Made by a program: the position numbers and the translations under genes. 64,000 nucleotides of DNA from Paragonimus westermani (taxonomy: Eukaryota; Platyhelminthes; Trematoda; Plagiorchiida; Troglotrematidae). The notes under the pieces are model-generated. The model ran no database searches and had not been told where the DNA came from. It saw nothing but the letters and a program-made list of their open reading frames with translations. Each line of letters opens with the position of its first letter. Position 1 is the first letter of the stretch. The DNA is taken from positions 1-64,000 of the forward strand of contig QNGE01001028.1 of the NCBI GenBank assembly GCA_008508345.1. Reading direction: 5' to 3'. Below are positions 12,080 to 24,424 of this stretch, piece after piece.

Positions 12080-12318
12080 CGACAACAGTTGTTTTTGAAT
12101 TTGTTGAAACTGGACATTGCTATTAGTCCGCCGTTACAACAACTGAGGGAGAAGAAAATTTGCGTCGCAGCCTCAACCCACACGCGGGGATCCAGAAGTC
12201 GGCTGAATTCCGGGTAAAGATAGAATTTAATCCCCTGAAGAGCACCTGGCAGCAGAAGGCTTCGAATGAGTAGAATAGTCAAGAGGATGTATGGGAAAAT
12301 CGCCGTGAAGTACGAAAC
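12080..12318 (-). CDS. SLC6 transporter exon: TM5 and TM6
   Basis: This is the longest exon seen, 239 nt, phase 0 in and 2 out, with acceptor TTATACACAG|GT and donor TGTCG|GTAAGT. It encodes TM5 ([20 protein letters not shown]), extracellular loop 3 ([32 protein letters not shown]) and TM6 ([20 protein letters not shown]). The [16 protein letters not shown] run is a family hallmark. The unwound TM6 segment, which lines the substrate pocket, reads SLSCCNGG. The exon ends KNNCCR, where NNCYR is more usual. Confidence 0.95.
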
Positions 12319-13324
12319 CTGTGTATAAGCGGTAACAGAAAGATGGAAAGAAATTGAACGAGACTTTCAAGAATGATATCCGACTGGCGGACCAATATTG
12401 CCACCATGAATATGATTGTGAACCAAGTACCCAGAAGTGGTGCATATTATGTACTTGGTAAAATGAGTTAAAAGCCTACTTCCTGGCTGTCAACCAGCAA
12501 CATGCACAGAAACAGTTAACACTGATCAACCTAGAAGGACTAGGCAGGAATTCTTTTTTAACTCGCCCGGATAATCTATGCTGAATACCAATGATTATTC
12601 CACTGGAAAATTAGTCCACTAGTCTACACACTCACGATGACGTTGTCTAACTAAGTATCACATCCATAGTGCTGTACATGTATGGACAACAAAGATTGCA
12701 ATATAGCTATTGCAAATCAGCCCTTAGAGTGTGATTACCTTTGTTCCATGCATTTTATTGCTAACCCTGATTGAGACAATACTAATTAGGCACGCTTTAT
12801 TTTGAGACAAGGGGCTTGTTTTAACTATAGGATGTGACAAATTCTGATACATACAGACTACAGTAGAGTAATAACATTGAAATTGCCTCCCAAGGGGCGA
12901 ATACTGGAAAATTTCCAGATGTGGATACTGCGAACGCGCACATTGATGAGCCGCCCTGAGTGTGCAGTGACCAAACCGAAGGGAAAATGTGATTCGGATG
13001 CCAAAGTTTTAGGCCTTATAACTCAGCTTTGTCGAGTTCTGAACACATCACATGCGCTTAAGATGTCCGAAATTTAGAAGCTGCCTCGGACTTGGACAGT
13101 GGAAGTCGATTGTGATGCTTCCCAAATGTCTGCTTTACTGGCTACCTGCAGTGAGTTTCATCAAACTCAAACTAGATGGCAAAGCTCGAAGAGCATTACC
13201 CCATGTTGGAACAGTTAGGCAAATGCAACTGGTAATGCGTTCATCTACTTCTGGGACCAACGGATTAACCCAAAATGTGCTGTTGATATTCCGATTGGAC
13301 CCTTTGTAAATCTCAGTGAAATAG
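12319..13324. other. Transporter intron, nothing assigned
   Basis: Start of the 21.8-kb intron between the TM4 and TM5/6 exons. No family-level similarity is visible on either strand. Confidence 0.4.
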
Positions 13325-14040
13325 TCTAACTGCAAGTGAACCTTTGAGACACCTGGTGATCATGATCAGTCACTTGTTGCAGTAATATCGATTAAACAGC
13401 CGAGTCATAGATTTATGGGTCACCTACAGGTACGCATTCAATCCACTCGGGAGCAAAATGGATCAAGTGTCCACGGCCAAAGTAATGAACTAAGTCTTAA
13501 AGCACGCGTGATCCACAGTAAAAGAGTGGTCACGTTTAGGTTAGCAGGCTTTTACCCTTCGATTATCCACTTTGATAAGTCTCACCGAGTAACGTTCCTA
13601 AATGCAGAGGTAGAGTGACTTAGTCTCTGTTGAGTAATCTTCCGCATTATATGATCACAAAGTGAATAGCGCCTACACACGATCTAACTGCAAGTGAACC
13701 TTTGAGACACCTGGTGATCATGATCAGTCACTTGTTGCAGTAATCTCGATTAAACAGCCGAGTCATAGATTTATGGGTCACCTACAGGTACGCATTCAAT
13801 CCACTCGGGAGCAAAATGGATCAAGTGTCCACGGCCAAAGTAATGAACTAAGTCTTAAAGCACGCGTGATCCACAGTAAAAGAGTGGTCACGTTTAGGTT
13901 AGCAGGCTTTCACCCTTCGATTATCCACTTTGATAAGTCTCACCGAGTAACGTTCCTAAATGCAGAGGTAGAGTGACTTAGTCTCTGTTGAGTAATCTTC
14001 CGCATTATATGATCACAAAGTGAATAGCGCCTACACACGA
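13325..14040. repeat. Two-copy tandem repeat, 358-bp unit
   Basis: Unit 1 is 13325-13682 and unit 2 is 13683-14040, directly abutting. By eye they differ at two bases only. One is in the AGTAATATCGATT versus AGTAATCTCGATT stretch. The other is in GCTTTTACCC versus GCTTTCACCC. Each contains the same 67-codon plus-strand frame (13415-13618 and 13773-13976), with one amino-acid difference, and no recognisable domain. The unit is not seen elsewhere in the window. It is a very recent tandem duplication or the edge of a collapsed satellite array. Confidence 0.93.
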
Positions 14041-15309
14041 TCCGAGCATTCTCATTCGGGTATATCATTTGACTGGCACTATACCCGAGTTAGGTCCATA
14101 TTAGGGTTCCCCAGTGGTGTATATTCTTGTCGAAACCGGTATTCGTATTCCAGATCGTAGTTTTAAGACGAGTAGTATAACCACACCAACAATAACTTCA
14201 AAACAGGGATGACTGATTATTCATATCTAAACCCTCAATCAAAACCTCGTATGGATAGTTTTCGGCTTGTATAGTCCGATAGAGCCGAGGTGTACAGACT
14301 TCCACTTGCAAAGCTGCAACCTGATTGGCTAATTTGAATAACACAGATCCATCCACTGGGCAGTGAACCTGTTTCAGTGAGAAAATCAGCATGAACGTAA
14401 ATGAGAAGTGATCGTCACGGGATTCTTGCTGGGATCAGAGAGAACGAACAGATGGAATAGTGCTCACTAATTAGGCCGGTCGAATTGCACAACTCAAATT
14501 GAACGTGGATGATGTTCAGCTTAAAATAATCAGAGGTCATGAAATTCAGTCATTAGTCCGTAAGAAGAAACGCGTAGCAATCAAACAGTGCCTTATCCTT
14601 AGGCTAAGTACAATCTAGTTATATAGGTTCGCCAAGGTGTAGTGCATCAATACAGTTATAAGTAATACCAACTTTATCCGAGTCGTGAGATCTAGTTATG
14701 TGGGTTGTGAAAGTTTATGACGCAATCAGCACACCTACCCCATGGATCTATCCGATGTATGAATGGATGGCTACAGGAGGTTCAGTGTTTGACCAACATT
14801 TTTGTGAGTGCAATGACGATGTTAGTGGATTGCTATAGCGCCTGCGAATGCTAGAAAGCGACCCTTGACCAGCTTCGATGGCGCTCCACAGACTCCACAG
14901 ATCGACTCAAACGAATCGGCCGCGTTAATCAGATGGTTAGGTTTGATCAAGTGTGCAGCGATCGCAGATAAACAAGCCTTTACCAATCCCCCAGCTAGCC
15001 ACACTGGCTGATGTTTCCGAATGGGTTCTGATAATCGCCGTGTTGTGTGGCCTCTTTATACATTGTTCAGTTAGGTCAATATTGTCCGTGATTTCAGAAC
15101 AGCCGAAAAGTCTTGATCACCAGTTTGTCGATCGAAGTGAACAGAACGGCCGAATTTTTTCTCTTTCCGAAACAGCCGGACAATCTGAACACTATTCACA
15201 CAAGTTGCATAATTAAACATCCAGATATTGGTCACTCATGACTACAATGGGGTTACTGACAATGTGGTTAACATGCTAGATTTACAAACGTGAGAGCCTG
15301 AGTGCAACT
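14041..15309. other. Transporter intron, nothing assigned
   Basis: No recognisable coding, RNA or repeat feature on either strand. Confidence 0.4.
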
Positions 15310-15460
15310 TTTGTTTCAGACGAGGATATACACTGTTGACGAGCTCAATTAAGAGCAGAACTAAGGTCTTGTGATTTCTTTCGAAGTATGCAACCGAAAA
15401 GCATGGCCGAATGCGAAGGCTGTAGTCAATTTTAATCGGTGTCCAAAGTGAACTTACCTA
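15310..15460 (+). repeat. Decayed hammerhead SINE, 3' half
   Basis: This matches the SINE from the hammerhead region to the 3' tail. TTGACGAGCTC near 15336 is the decayed core box 1 and stem II, GAGCAGAACT the lost GAAA box, and GGTCTTGTG the cleavage-site side. GAATGCGAAGGCTGTAGTCA marks the tail. Core bases are broken in both boxes, so no ribozyme activity is expected. Confidence 0.7.
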
Positions 15461-16202
15461 TATCCGCGAACTGTTTATGAACGACATGCACAGCATAAAT
15501 ACTTCCAAGTCGTTGGAGTAACCCTTTTTTTCTTATAAAATCTGTTTCTTCGATAACGAAACTTTGTTCTGTTAATTTGCATGCTAAAATACTGTTGCAT
15601 GACCGCAGGGTTTTAAATGAACTTAACAGGTGACCTAATTTTTAGATACCGTTTCAAATAAGGCAAATCTGCATCTTTGAAGGAAATGTTCAGAGATCAC
15701 GTGATATTTAGCAAAGAAAAATGAAGAGACAAGCCTTATTTGGCTATATCCAATTGAACGTTTACATTGTACAGAGAATAGCTTCGTCTTTAATTAGACT
15801 GGCCATCTGGGTTTTGTGTATGTAGCGCTACACGCACGAAGTGTCGCTAAGGGAAATCAGAAATCTTGGGGATCTACTAATCACTTTGCGACGCTTCGCC
15901 ATGTTAAAACTGCAGAAACTTTGGAGGGAACATTTTGACCAAGCCAGAAGTAGGTAATGTTTGAATAGAAGAATGGAAAGTACGTATGATCGAACCAAAT
16001 GGAAAGAAAGTTAAACTTTCATGGAAATTTCATCGATGTGGGGGTACTAGTGCATATTGCGGTTTGAAAACAAGTATGTAGCGCAAAGCACATATGTGTA
16101 CTTCGAAATTTGACAGAGGTGACAGGCATAATTCACACTTGAATGCGATCTTCGCCTACAGACAGACATTTTAGCCAAATCCTTCCGAACAAAAGTACTC
16201 GA
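15461..16202. other. Transporter intron, nothing assigned
   Basis: No recognisable feature. Confidence 0.4.
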
Positions 16203-17460
16203 ATGTCATTATCATCATCATAACAGCCATGAGCCTCACCAAAGGTACTGTGGCTCGGGCCGCCGCTCACCTCAACAGTGACTTGGAATATTCTAGAAGT
16301 AAACGTTACTAAGAAGGTCAACAAATATTAAAGATGACTAAGCGGAAGAACTAGAAATGATATGGATACAGGTACGCCATTGACTGCGACACATCGCCAT
16401 CTCGTACAGCGTCTCTAACCAGCGGTTTGAGTGATCACGAGGACCCCAGCCAGGCAGGCGATGCCTGCCCACTTTGCTCAGTGGAGCAGTCAAGGTCTTC
16501 ATATTTCGTGACCACGTTGTTGCTTGACCACTACGTGGTTTTACCCAGCTGTTGTTGACCTCAGTATATAATGCCCGAAACGGTAAACGCTCAGCTGGCA
16601 TACGGAGAATGTGACCCAACCATTGCAAGCTGTGCAACGTGGTTATTTGACCAATTGACCGCACATCCCGAGCGTTCCGGAATACGCGCCGGCGAACTAC
16701 CACATTACTCACGCGATCAGCCCACTTAATGTGGGCCAAGTGGCGGAGACAACGATGGTCGAACACAGCAAGCCTGTTGATATCTTCCTCGTGAACAGGC
16801 CACGTTTCCGAACTATACAGCAAAATGGAACGTACAAACATTATATACCCTTCCCTTCAGCGACAACCGAACGTCTTTTCGACGCCACAGATGACGCAGT
16901 TTGGTGAATGCAACTCGTGCCTTTGCTATCCTCGCTGATATCTCATCAGCAACATTACAGGCTGACGAGATAATGCTACCCAAGTATGTGAAACTGTCCA
17001 CAGTCTCAAGCGGATTACCTGCAATAAGGAAAGTAGGGGTTGAAATGCCCCAGTCTTGAAGCAGCACTTTGCAGTTTGAAGGTGCGAAGCGCATTCTATA
17101 CAAACCATCACGCCCACTTACCTTGTTCACCATGGTCTGCATGTCTTCGGCAGAGAGGCTAAGTAAGACATTGTCGTCCGCCTACTCCAGACCGGTCAAT
17201 CTAGCACCCGGAAGAAGTTCAACACCAAGCCCACTGGATTCGTGAAGCGCACCCTCCAGAATGTTGTTCATGACAAAATTGAACAGGGAGGGTGAAATCG
17301 GACACCCCCGACAAACACCATTAGAAGTGTTGAACGCTCGAGATAGTTGTCTACAAACTCTCATTCTGCTTGCAAAGTGAGCGTACAGTGATCTCAATAG
17401 ATTCACGTATTTCTCTGGTACTCCATTGCGAAGAAGGTAGCACCAGAGAACGTTACGAGC
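16203..17460 (-). mobile_element. 5'-truncated RTE-like LINE, copy B
   Basis: The minus strand starts inside the RT domain at NVLWCYLLRNGVPEKYVNLL (17453 downwards). It continues with GVCRGCPISPSLFNFVM, GVELLPGARLTGLE and then *ADDNVLLSLSAEDMQTMV, where a TAG at about 17180-17182 replaces the Tyr codon of the YADD catalytic box. Further on come RMRFAPSNCKVLLQDWGIS, SFTYLGSIISS, LRHLWRRKDVRLSLKGRVYN, SILLYSSETWP and VFDHRCLRHLAHIKWADRV. It ends in a 3' untranslated stretch closing with an ATG-type microsatellite (CATTATCATCATCATAAC on the plus strand, 16204-16222). A 167-codon open frame (16338-16841) shows it is one of the better preserved copies. It is defective because of the 5' truncation and the catalytic stop. 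Confidence 0.92.
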
Positions 17461-17584
17461 TGTTGTTAAAAATTGGTTTCGATGTGGATTCTCGCTATGA
17501 TCAAGATTCGATTTTGGATGGCATCCTCATGAGGTAACATTGATGACCATTGATCCAGTAGTCTTACACATTGGGCGCAACTGA

Positions 17585-17725
17585 ATTGTCAAGTGCAAAC
17601 GCTCAGTTACTCCCGCTTGTTAACACTGGTCAGCTTGTCCGGCTGACACGATGGATAAGATAGTTACCGTTTGTTAAAGTCAGCAGATAACTCCACGATC
17701 AGAAATTCTAGGTCAAGTATACTGT
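17585..17725 (-). repeat. Hammerhead-SINE head fragment
   Basis: AACGCTCAGTTACTCCCGC, TGGTCAGCTTGTCCGGCTGA and the AGTTACCG...AACTCCACGA stretch match the 5' head of the SINE family (compare 24028-24135). Neither the tRNA-like nor the ribozyme part is present. It lies next to LINE copy B. Confidence 0.6.
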
Positions 17726-20504
17726 ACTTACTTAGTGTGCGGTAGTGACGAGCTCAGACAGAAGCAAAATTCTGGTCTACTTCTCCCTATCATGAGTTGC
17801 CGGCTGGATTATCACACCTGAACGCACAAGATGCGAGCAAACATGAATGATGCTCAACTTGAGTGACTGAAAACAAATTCGTTGTGAACACACATTTTGG
17901 ACTCCATTCCAAGAATCTCTGTTAACGAATGTTGTTTGGGAAACAAAAAATGAGGGCGTATTCAAAGAGAGCTTGCAAGTAACTGGTCAGTCATTCAAGC
18001 CATAAAAACCGTGTTGCATTAACGGTGAGTTAGGCATCGCAGAAAGAACAACGTTGGGAAAACCCATTTGACAGAATCAAAAAACGTAATGATTTCCTGG
18101 TAAAGGTGTTTCACCTACGTAGGTCCCGTTAACTCATCGGAGTACCCTAAAATGAGAGGACAACGTTTTTCATAAACACGTTAGTGACCACCAACGGCTG
18201 ATTGAGTAAACAGCCTAGCAAGCACAAGTTGCTCAAACCACGTAAACGTAGCGCAGCTGTATGCTACTGGAAATATTTCGGGAAAATTGTCAGGAAGTGA
18301 AGTTATCCATAAAGCCTTGCAGCCATCGACAGTTATTTGCAAGAGGAGTTTGCGCAAACGATCTGGCCACGGGTTAAGATAACAAACATGTACACATAGG
18401 GACCTAAGCTGTAATCAGGCGGGTTGACAGTGAACACAATCAGATTTGTACATCAAAACAGATTCCTACCCTAGTAGTCTATGGTGGACCGTGTCAATTA
18501 AATTGAGTTGCACATCGGCAAGTCAACACGTATTACTCCTTAAAGAGCAAATATTAACTACTAAGAGAAGGGAAGTAAGCTAACATTGTGTTATAAGGTT
18601 TGCCAAAATAAAAATGTCATTATAAAATGTACCGCATAATGCTGATTGTGCGCATATATTAAATGTTACGCTAGCTTACATGGCTACTATGCCATATATT
18701 TTGCGGTCAGTATGTTTCAGCGTAATACATCGCGCACCTTTTGCATACTGCAGATTATGTGGGCTGTGCTGTCCGAAAATTTCCCTGCGTTCAACATTAG
18801 CCCTTCAATTTTACGAAAAATCGGTCGGGAAAGACGTCCCACTACCGTATACCGGAGATCTCTGTCGAATATCGACTACTTTGAGGGGTTGAGATTGCTT
18901 AATGCGGAGGGTAGTAAACTGTCAGCCGCCGGTCTCGTTTGTTCAAATGAATGACTGTGGCTCTCCAAGTCGTGTTTCTACTCATCACTGGAATTAAACT
19001 GTCACGTATTAATGCTACGATATCAGGCCGGTCAACCAATGCGTATCTTATCGGTTTCTATTGTTTGTCTCAGAAAAATCTCACCATCCAAATACACACC
19101 ATATGGTGGATGTGGAAAGTAATTTTTTCAATTCTTTTCAGTTAAAGGGTATTCAGTGTGTAGATGTGAACTTTCCACAGATAAACAGTAGTGCAATAAC
19201 ACACCACGCTGGTCAAGGATCTGTTAGGAACTCGTTTATTTTCGGGCAGAAAGACAAAGCGTTAGTCAAAGCAAAAGGGGTGAAAGACGAGTAGAACTGA
19301 TAGTCTGCATGAAATAATTTAACGCTATCCACTTTGAGGTACTCGACTCCATGTCTTCGTGTGGCAGCCCTTTGATTCCAGTCAGTATTCACTTAATAGA
19401 GTCTTACTTTTCCCCCCTTTCTCCAACAACATTTGGTGACCCAAGGTCATAAATACAAATCAAACTCATAACGATTGTCAGTGATTCGGTTGACTGAAAG
19501 CGGTATTGTTCAAACAGGAATGGAAGCTTGTGCTTCTCAAACCGTACTCATCCAGAGCATGGCAAAAATGTTCAAGACCGGTGTGCACTTCAGTCATCTT
19601 TCTTTAACAGACTGCTTGGAGTCGGCCGATAACTAGACAGCAACCCCAGCGTCCGGACGCTCAGTTTGCGAAACAATGTGAGAACCTTGCTTGTTCACCA
19701 ACCAGGCGACTGAGCAATGCTTCCTTCCGTATTTCTGTTTTGAGCAGACAGAAATTGACCCACCGATAACAGTTGTCAGACATCACGTTTGATTAAATAT
19801 CTAGTGAAGTACAATACCCTGGATCTCCTTTCTGGATGTGAAGACCGTGATAAGGATTATGCTGTACTAACTAGGCCAGGAGCGACTCAACTATACGGCG
19901 GTGCACGGCAGAACATCTACACATAGCGCCTGTACCACGGAAAATTATTGGTGAGACCAGATATCAGGTGGCAAAATTTAATGGTTGGTCTGGGATTTGA
20001 TCAGCATTACTTATCAGTCTGCTTAAGTTAAGGAAGACCCTTACTTCTAACTCTTTAGGGTGTGTATTGTGTGGAATAGATCAGGGGTCACAGAAGTCCG
20101 GACTCGCGAACATTCATTAGTGAAGCACTTGCCCCAGTGATGTGCAGATGATTCCGTTGAGGTGAACATTCAAGAGATTAGGACTAAGGCGTACACGTAA
20201 TATGAAATTACGGGCTCAGTTCGACGAAATTCTGGTCAGATTTATGATGCAAAACGCATGGTTACACGTTGCTTTGTTCTCTGCGTCCGGGTTGCTCATA
20301 GGAAACCCAAGCAACTGGGACACCCAACATCACCATGTAATCCTTCTGAAAGATCACTGTCAGAAAGACGATAGTAAGTGCTAGTTTATTGTCAGTGAAA
20401 ACGGACAGACTTCAAGTTAAGTGGTTAGAAGGGTGCTAATACGCTGCGATAAATAAACTTTCAATTTCACATCCTCATATCATCGATCAGTTACAGACTA
20501 CTAA
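17726..20504. other. Transporter intron, nothing assigned
   Basis: A 102-codon frame at 18646-18954 (+) shows no domain and no splice support. I consider it chance. No repeat family is recognised. Confidence 0.35.
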
Positions 20505-20577
20505 CTCAGATCATCATCATCATCATNGCTATATAGGAAGGGAGAGAAGGAAAAAAGAAGGGGACGGGAAGGGACCT
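20505..20577. repeat. (CAT)n microsatellite and adjoining purine-rich tract
   Basis: Six ATC/CAT repeats run to an N at 20527 and are followed by NGCTATATAGG and about 45 nt of nearly pure purine (GGAAGGGAGAGAAGG...). The CAT repeats followed by a GC-A sequence resemble the 3' ends of LINE copies B and D, so this may be a bare LINE tail. Confidence 0.5.
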
Positions 20578-23500
20578 AACTACTGAAAATCACTACGTCC
20601 CTATTCAAACATTCAACCTCAAGGTGCCTACACCTTGCAAACAAACAACCGAGCTGCAAGTGAGAGTAACTCAGAGCGTAAGTCACAATAATAATATCAT
20701 TGCCAATGAACTTTAGGGAAACTTTATTGGTTGTCCGACCAGTATCAGTGAGAAAGAACTACCTGTTCACTTTTCTGGTTGGTTCAAATATTGGAGGACC
20801 GTTCGTGTACAAGTCTCTTTAGGCGAGGAAGACCAGGAAAAAACAAGACGGGGTAAGGGGACACTAACACTTGTGAGAACTAAGTTTACTGAAATCCGGG
20901 GAGATGAGCCACATTCAATGGAATTTTAGCTGATTTTGTCTAAGTAACCTGCTGAAATTAGTGTTACACAGTCAATACTACACGTCAAGCGTTCCTACCC
21001 TAGCATACCAACCCAACTCCTCAGTTCACCGGTGTAGGGCTCAATTTGAAAAACTAGTGACTAGACAGAAGGAAGTTAGATTAACCATCACTCGGTTGCG
21101 AACCGTAGATGATGTTTGCCTCTCGGGAGCAGAAAGGAAGCTGCTCTAAAGATAACCATTTAAATCTATTTTCAACCAGATTGTTCGTTTGTTCGATGCG
21201 AATTGTGTGAATCTAGACATAGGGATCTAAATGAGTAAGCCTTTTCAATCCCACTTCTTCTGTATTAAGCTGAATGTTTCTATTCTCTCGTAGTTGTGTG
21301 GCGGTTCAGTATAAATATGCATTACTGGTGCTGTGTTATTGGAAATAGGGAGATTCAACTACCAAATTTTTGTGCGTTGTGAAGTGATTGAAAACAATAA
21401 AATCGAAAACCAATGTAAAAGCTAAATTACGGTTCCAGCAGTTGAGAATCTGTAAAATGGGAGAATTTTTCTTGAGAACAAGCCCGGGAAAATAACGGGG
21501 ATACAGCAATAACATCAGGGGAGTATAGACGCACTTATCAGTTGACTGGCTAAGTCAGATGGAGTGGATAGAGAATTCAGCCGATGAACATAAAAGAGCT
21601 TCCTGATAACCGCAGAACTTCTTGGATAAGTTCGATTACAGTAGGATATTTTGCAGTTTACGCAAACTCTCTATGACTCATATTCAGTGTGTATCATTTT
21701 ACAATGTGATTATACTGTAAAAGCATGTATGATCAGGGTATGCATGCATGGAGAGGGAGTAACTGAACGGAGAGGATTGCATACCGGTAAAATTGACGGT
21801 GAGAGTGGGTGAAGTGGATGTGCTTGGTTGATGAGAGTAGTGATGTTTGTAACTCAGGTTAATGATTTGAATATTTAGTTGTTCATCAATCTTGATAGTT
21901 AGGCTGCAAACGTTTTATTACCAAACGAGTTGAAGTCATTATTGCCTATAAGTTTTAGCTTTTGCGTGAAGGTTCATTAAGCTAGATGAGTGTCTGCTCT
22001 TATAAATGGAAATGAGTTGACCTTTTAACCGGAATTCCGAATGGTTGTTACACGTTGGTTTGGAAATTTTGGCCAAGAGCCTGATTAGTCGCTTCACGCA
22101 ATTTTGGGTTACAGACTTAGATTCTGATCGGTCATTTTCTACTGCTGCTGAACGTTGATTTGAAATCCGATTGATTATTTTTCCGTTTTTGAAATCTCAG
22201 CCGATTGGTTATTTATTGTCCACCTTTGACTATCAATCTGAATTGTTCTGCTTGTTCCGTTCCGTTGTGCTGACATTTTGGTGTGACCGCGTTTGGCTCG
22301 CATTAGCCCGTGGATTCTATTCAATTCAACAGGTCTATTTGTTTATTCAGATGAAGAACGCCAGGCTTCCAGAAATCCTCTTGCAAGTTCGGTGCCTGCC
22401 TGAATAAGGATTTCCGCAGTACCAAGGTGTTTCCAGTTAGATCCTTTTTGAGGGAGATCAACGGAAAAGCAATCGTGTCAATCGATTGACGGTTTGTGTC
22501 ACTGTATCCGCGTAGTAAAATTTCGTGGGGTTTGGCCAACTTACTATTCCCGTCAATCATTTCATTTGGTTTTGTATAGAACATACAGTGGGACAGTTCG
22601 CTTCTCGTCTGCAGCAGACCGTCTGACGAAATCGCATGGATATTCGTTGTGACGAAATACTCGACACTAGTATTTCCATTCTTTTCTTCGGATCTCTGTC
22701 GTATTGCGATGTGTTTCGGTTCGTGTAAACACAGTTCGATTGCAACTTCTTTTATGCCACGCTGAATGGTTATTGTGAAGTCGGAGGATTTGACCCGTAT
22801 GTGTTTGTGTTCTGTACAAGGAGCTCACCAGTGTTCCACCAAGTTTACATCTGAATGGTGCACTACGCACTACGTGCACAACTGAAGAACTCAACCTATT
22901 ACCGCTTCTGGTGTTCATTGCCGTCAAAAGAAGTCCACGAACGGGATGCCCAGATCAAACATTAGGGCTACATAACTACTATCACAACGCAGCTTAGAAA
23001 GTTGAAAGCCACTTATTTCACCCAGAGTAGTAGAGGACTCAGAGATACTCCATTCAATGACCTCTAGAATATGACAGTCTTTTCTGATAGCGTTAAGTTG
23101 GAATAGAGCATTTTTCTAGGAAAGCGTTCGAAATTATTTCACTTTTCCAAACGATTTATTTATGAACACCTTTTTCCTACCAACGTTTAATATTCCTCAT
23201 GACTCCGGCTAACTCTTGCATACGTATGATGTCGGCTTGATAAAACTGATTGCACCCTTTCATCAACAACACTATAAGGCGTGCAATAGGTAGATACGTT
23301 GGGAACTTGATAAAAACGGCTTACGTGGGTTTTTCGTACCACAACCGCTTGTGACGGGTGCAGCTTCGTGGGTGCGTGATAGGCTGATCGCACCACTTCG
23401 AATAACAGTTAGCAACAGTTTCAGTTATTTGTCGTTTACATTATTTTCCGTGTTTCTTCTATGTTCCGAGAAGTTTAAGGCAGATTTTAACCACAAGTAC

Positions 23501-23759
23501 AGTTGTGAACCAAGCTTTGCTGAACAGTAGTAGTGATCAGAGAGTAAACTGAATTATAGCCCGGCTAAAATATACGGCGTCCGTAACACGAAAACGAAAA
23601 TGACAGTGAGTTGCACAAACAAATCAGTTCAAATTATGGTTTATAATATCCGGTTGGTAATCGTTTTCTCAACGACGACTTTACTCCAGGAGCACTCGGG
23701 CGACCGACGCCAGATCGCATTTGAATGCAAACTCTGTGTTCGTAGCTAGATTACCATTT
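20578..23759. other. Transporter intron, nothing assigned
   Basis: A second purine-rich stretch near 20821-20865 resembles the one at 20530-20575 in composition. Several 60-93 codon frames overlap on opposite strands without domains. No gene is supported. Confidence 0.35.
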
Positions 23760-23874
23760 TAGATTACTGATGAGTAGTCGGGGATTTGGTTTATTTTCAA
23801 GTTGACCATCACTCACATTTGATTGCAGCCTTCGCATTCAGGTAGACTTTTCAGCCAGCCTCTTTCGAAAAGAA

Positions 23875-23919
23875 GCACTAGATTCGAGTTTCGCTCTGAT
23901 TAGAGCTCATCAGTAGTGC
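23875..23919 (-). ncRNA. Hammerhead ribozyme motif, left arm of foldback
   Basis: On the minus strand, stem I is GCACTA/TAGTGC (6 bp). Core box 1 is CTGATGA, stem II is GCTCT-AATC-AGAGC and box 2 is GAAA. The cleavage triplet is ATC, which is allowed but often slower than GTC. The substitution also turns the C-G pair of the tiny stem III into a C-A mismatch, so activity alone is doubtful. Confidence 0.75.
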
Positions 23920-23931
23920 ATATCCCTGCTA

Positions 23932-24003
23932 CGGCCGGGATTTGAACTCCGGCCATCCCAATCATGAGGCAGACGTGTTAATCACTGCGCCATTGACCTC
24001 ACA
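23932..24003 (-). repeat. tRNA-like pol III promoter of the SINE, left arm
   Basis: The minus strand has box A TGGCGCAGTGATTAACACG and box B GAGTTCAAATCCCGGCCG, mirroring the right arm. Box A differs by one base from the right-arm copy (GTGATT for GTGGTT). Confidence 0.75.
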
Positions 24004-24300
24004 TTAGACACGACCGAAATATCAAATGTGAACGCTCAGCCACTCTCGCTTGTGAGCAATGATCAGGTTGCCCGACCGTCTCGAGAGCAGACACAGTTAC
24101 GGCCTGTTAACTCCAATCGATAACCCCACGACTACGACTTCTGAGACAGGTCGAGATCACTGAACTCATTAAACCTGCAAGGCGGAGTTAACAGGACAGT
24201 TGCTGTGTCTCCTCTCGAGACGATCGGAAAACCTGATCATTGCTCACAAGTGAGAGTGGCTGAGCGTTCACATTTGATATTCCGGTCGTGTCTAATGTGA

Positions 24301-24372
24301 GGTCAATGGCGCAGTGGTTAACACGGATGTCTCATGGTTGGAATGGCCGGAGTTCAAATCCCGGCCGTGGCA
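24301..24372 (+). repeat. tRNA-like pol III promoter of the SINE, right arm
   Basis: Box A TGGCGCAGTGG is at 24307-24317. The T-arm CCGG-AGTTCAAAT-CCCGG contains box B. This is the tRNA-derived part that would drive pol III transcription. It leads directly into the hammerhead motif starting 8 nt downstream. No anticodon arm worth naming is conserved. Confidence 0.8.
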
Positions 24373-24379
24373 AGGATAT

Positions 24380-24424
24380 GCACTATTGACGAGCTCTAAT
24401 GAGAGCGAAACTCGAATCTAGTGC
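24380..24424 (+). ncRNA. Hammerhead motif, right arm of foldback, core-mutated
   Basis: Same layout as the left arm, but box 1 reads TTGACGA, so the conserved first C is U in RNA. Stem II (GCTCT-AATG-AGAGC), GAAA, ATC and a 6-bp stem I remain. Loss of that C should strongly reduce cleavage. Confidence 0.7.

Noticed and set aside
23766..23800. CTGATGAG at the extra tail of the foldbacks as a second hammerhead
   Set aside because: It resembles hammerhead core box 1, but no GAAA box with a pairable stem II follows within a plausible distance, so no fold can be drawn.
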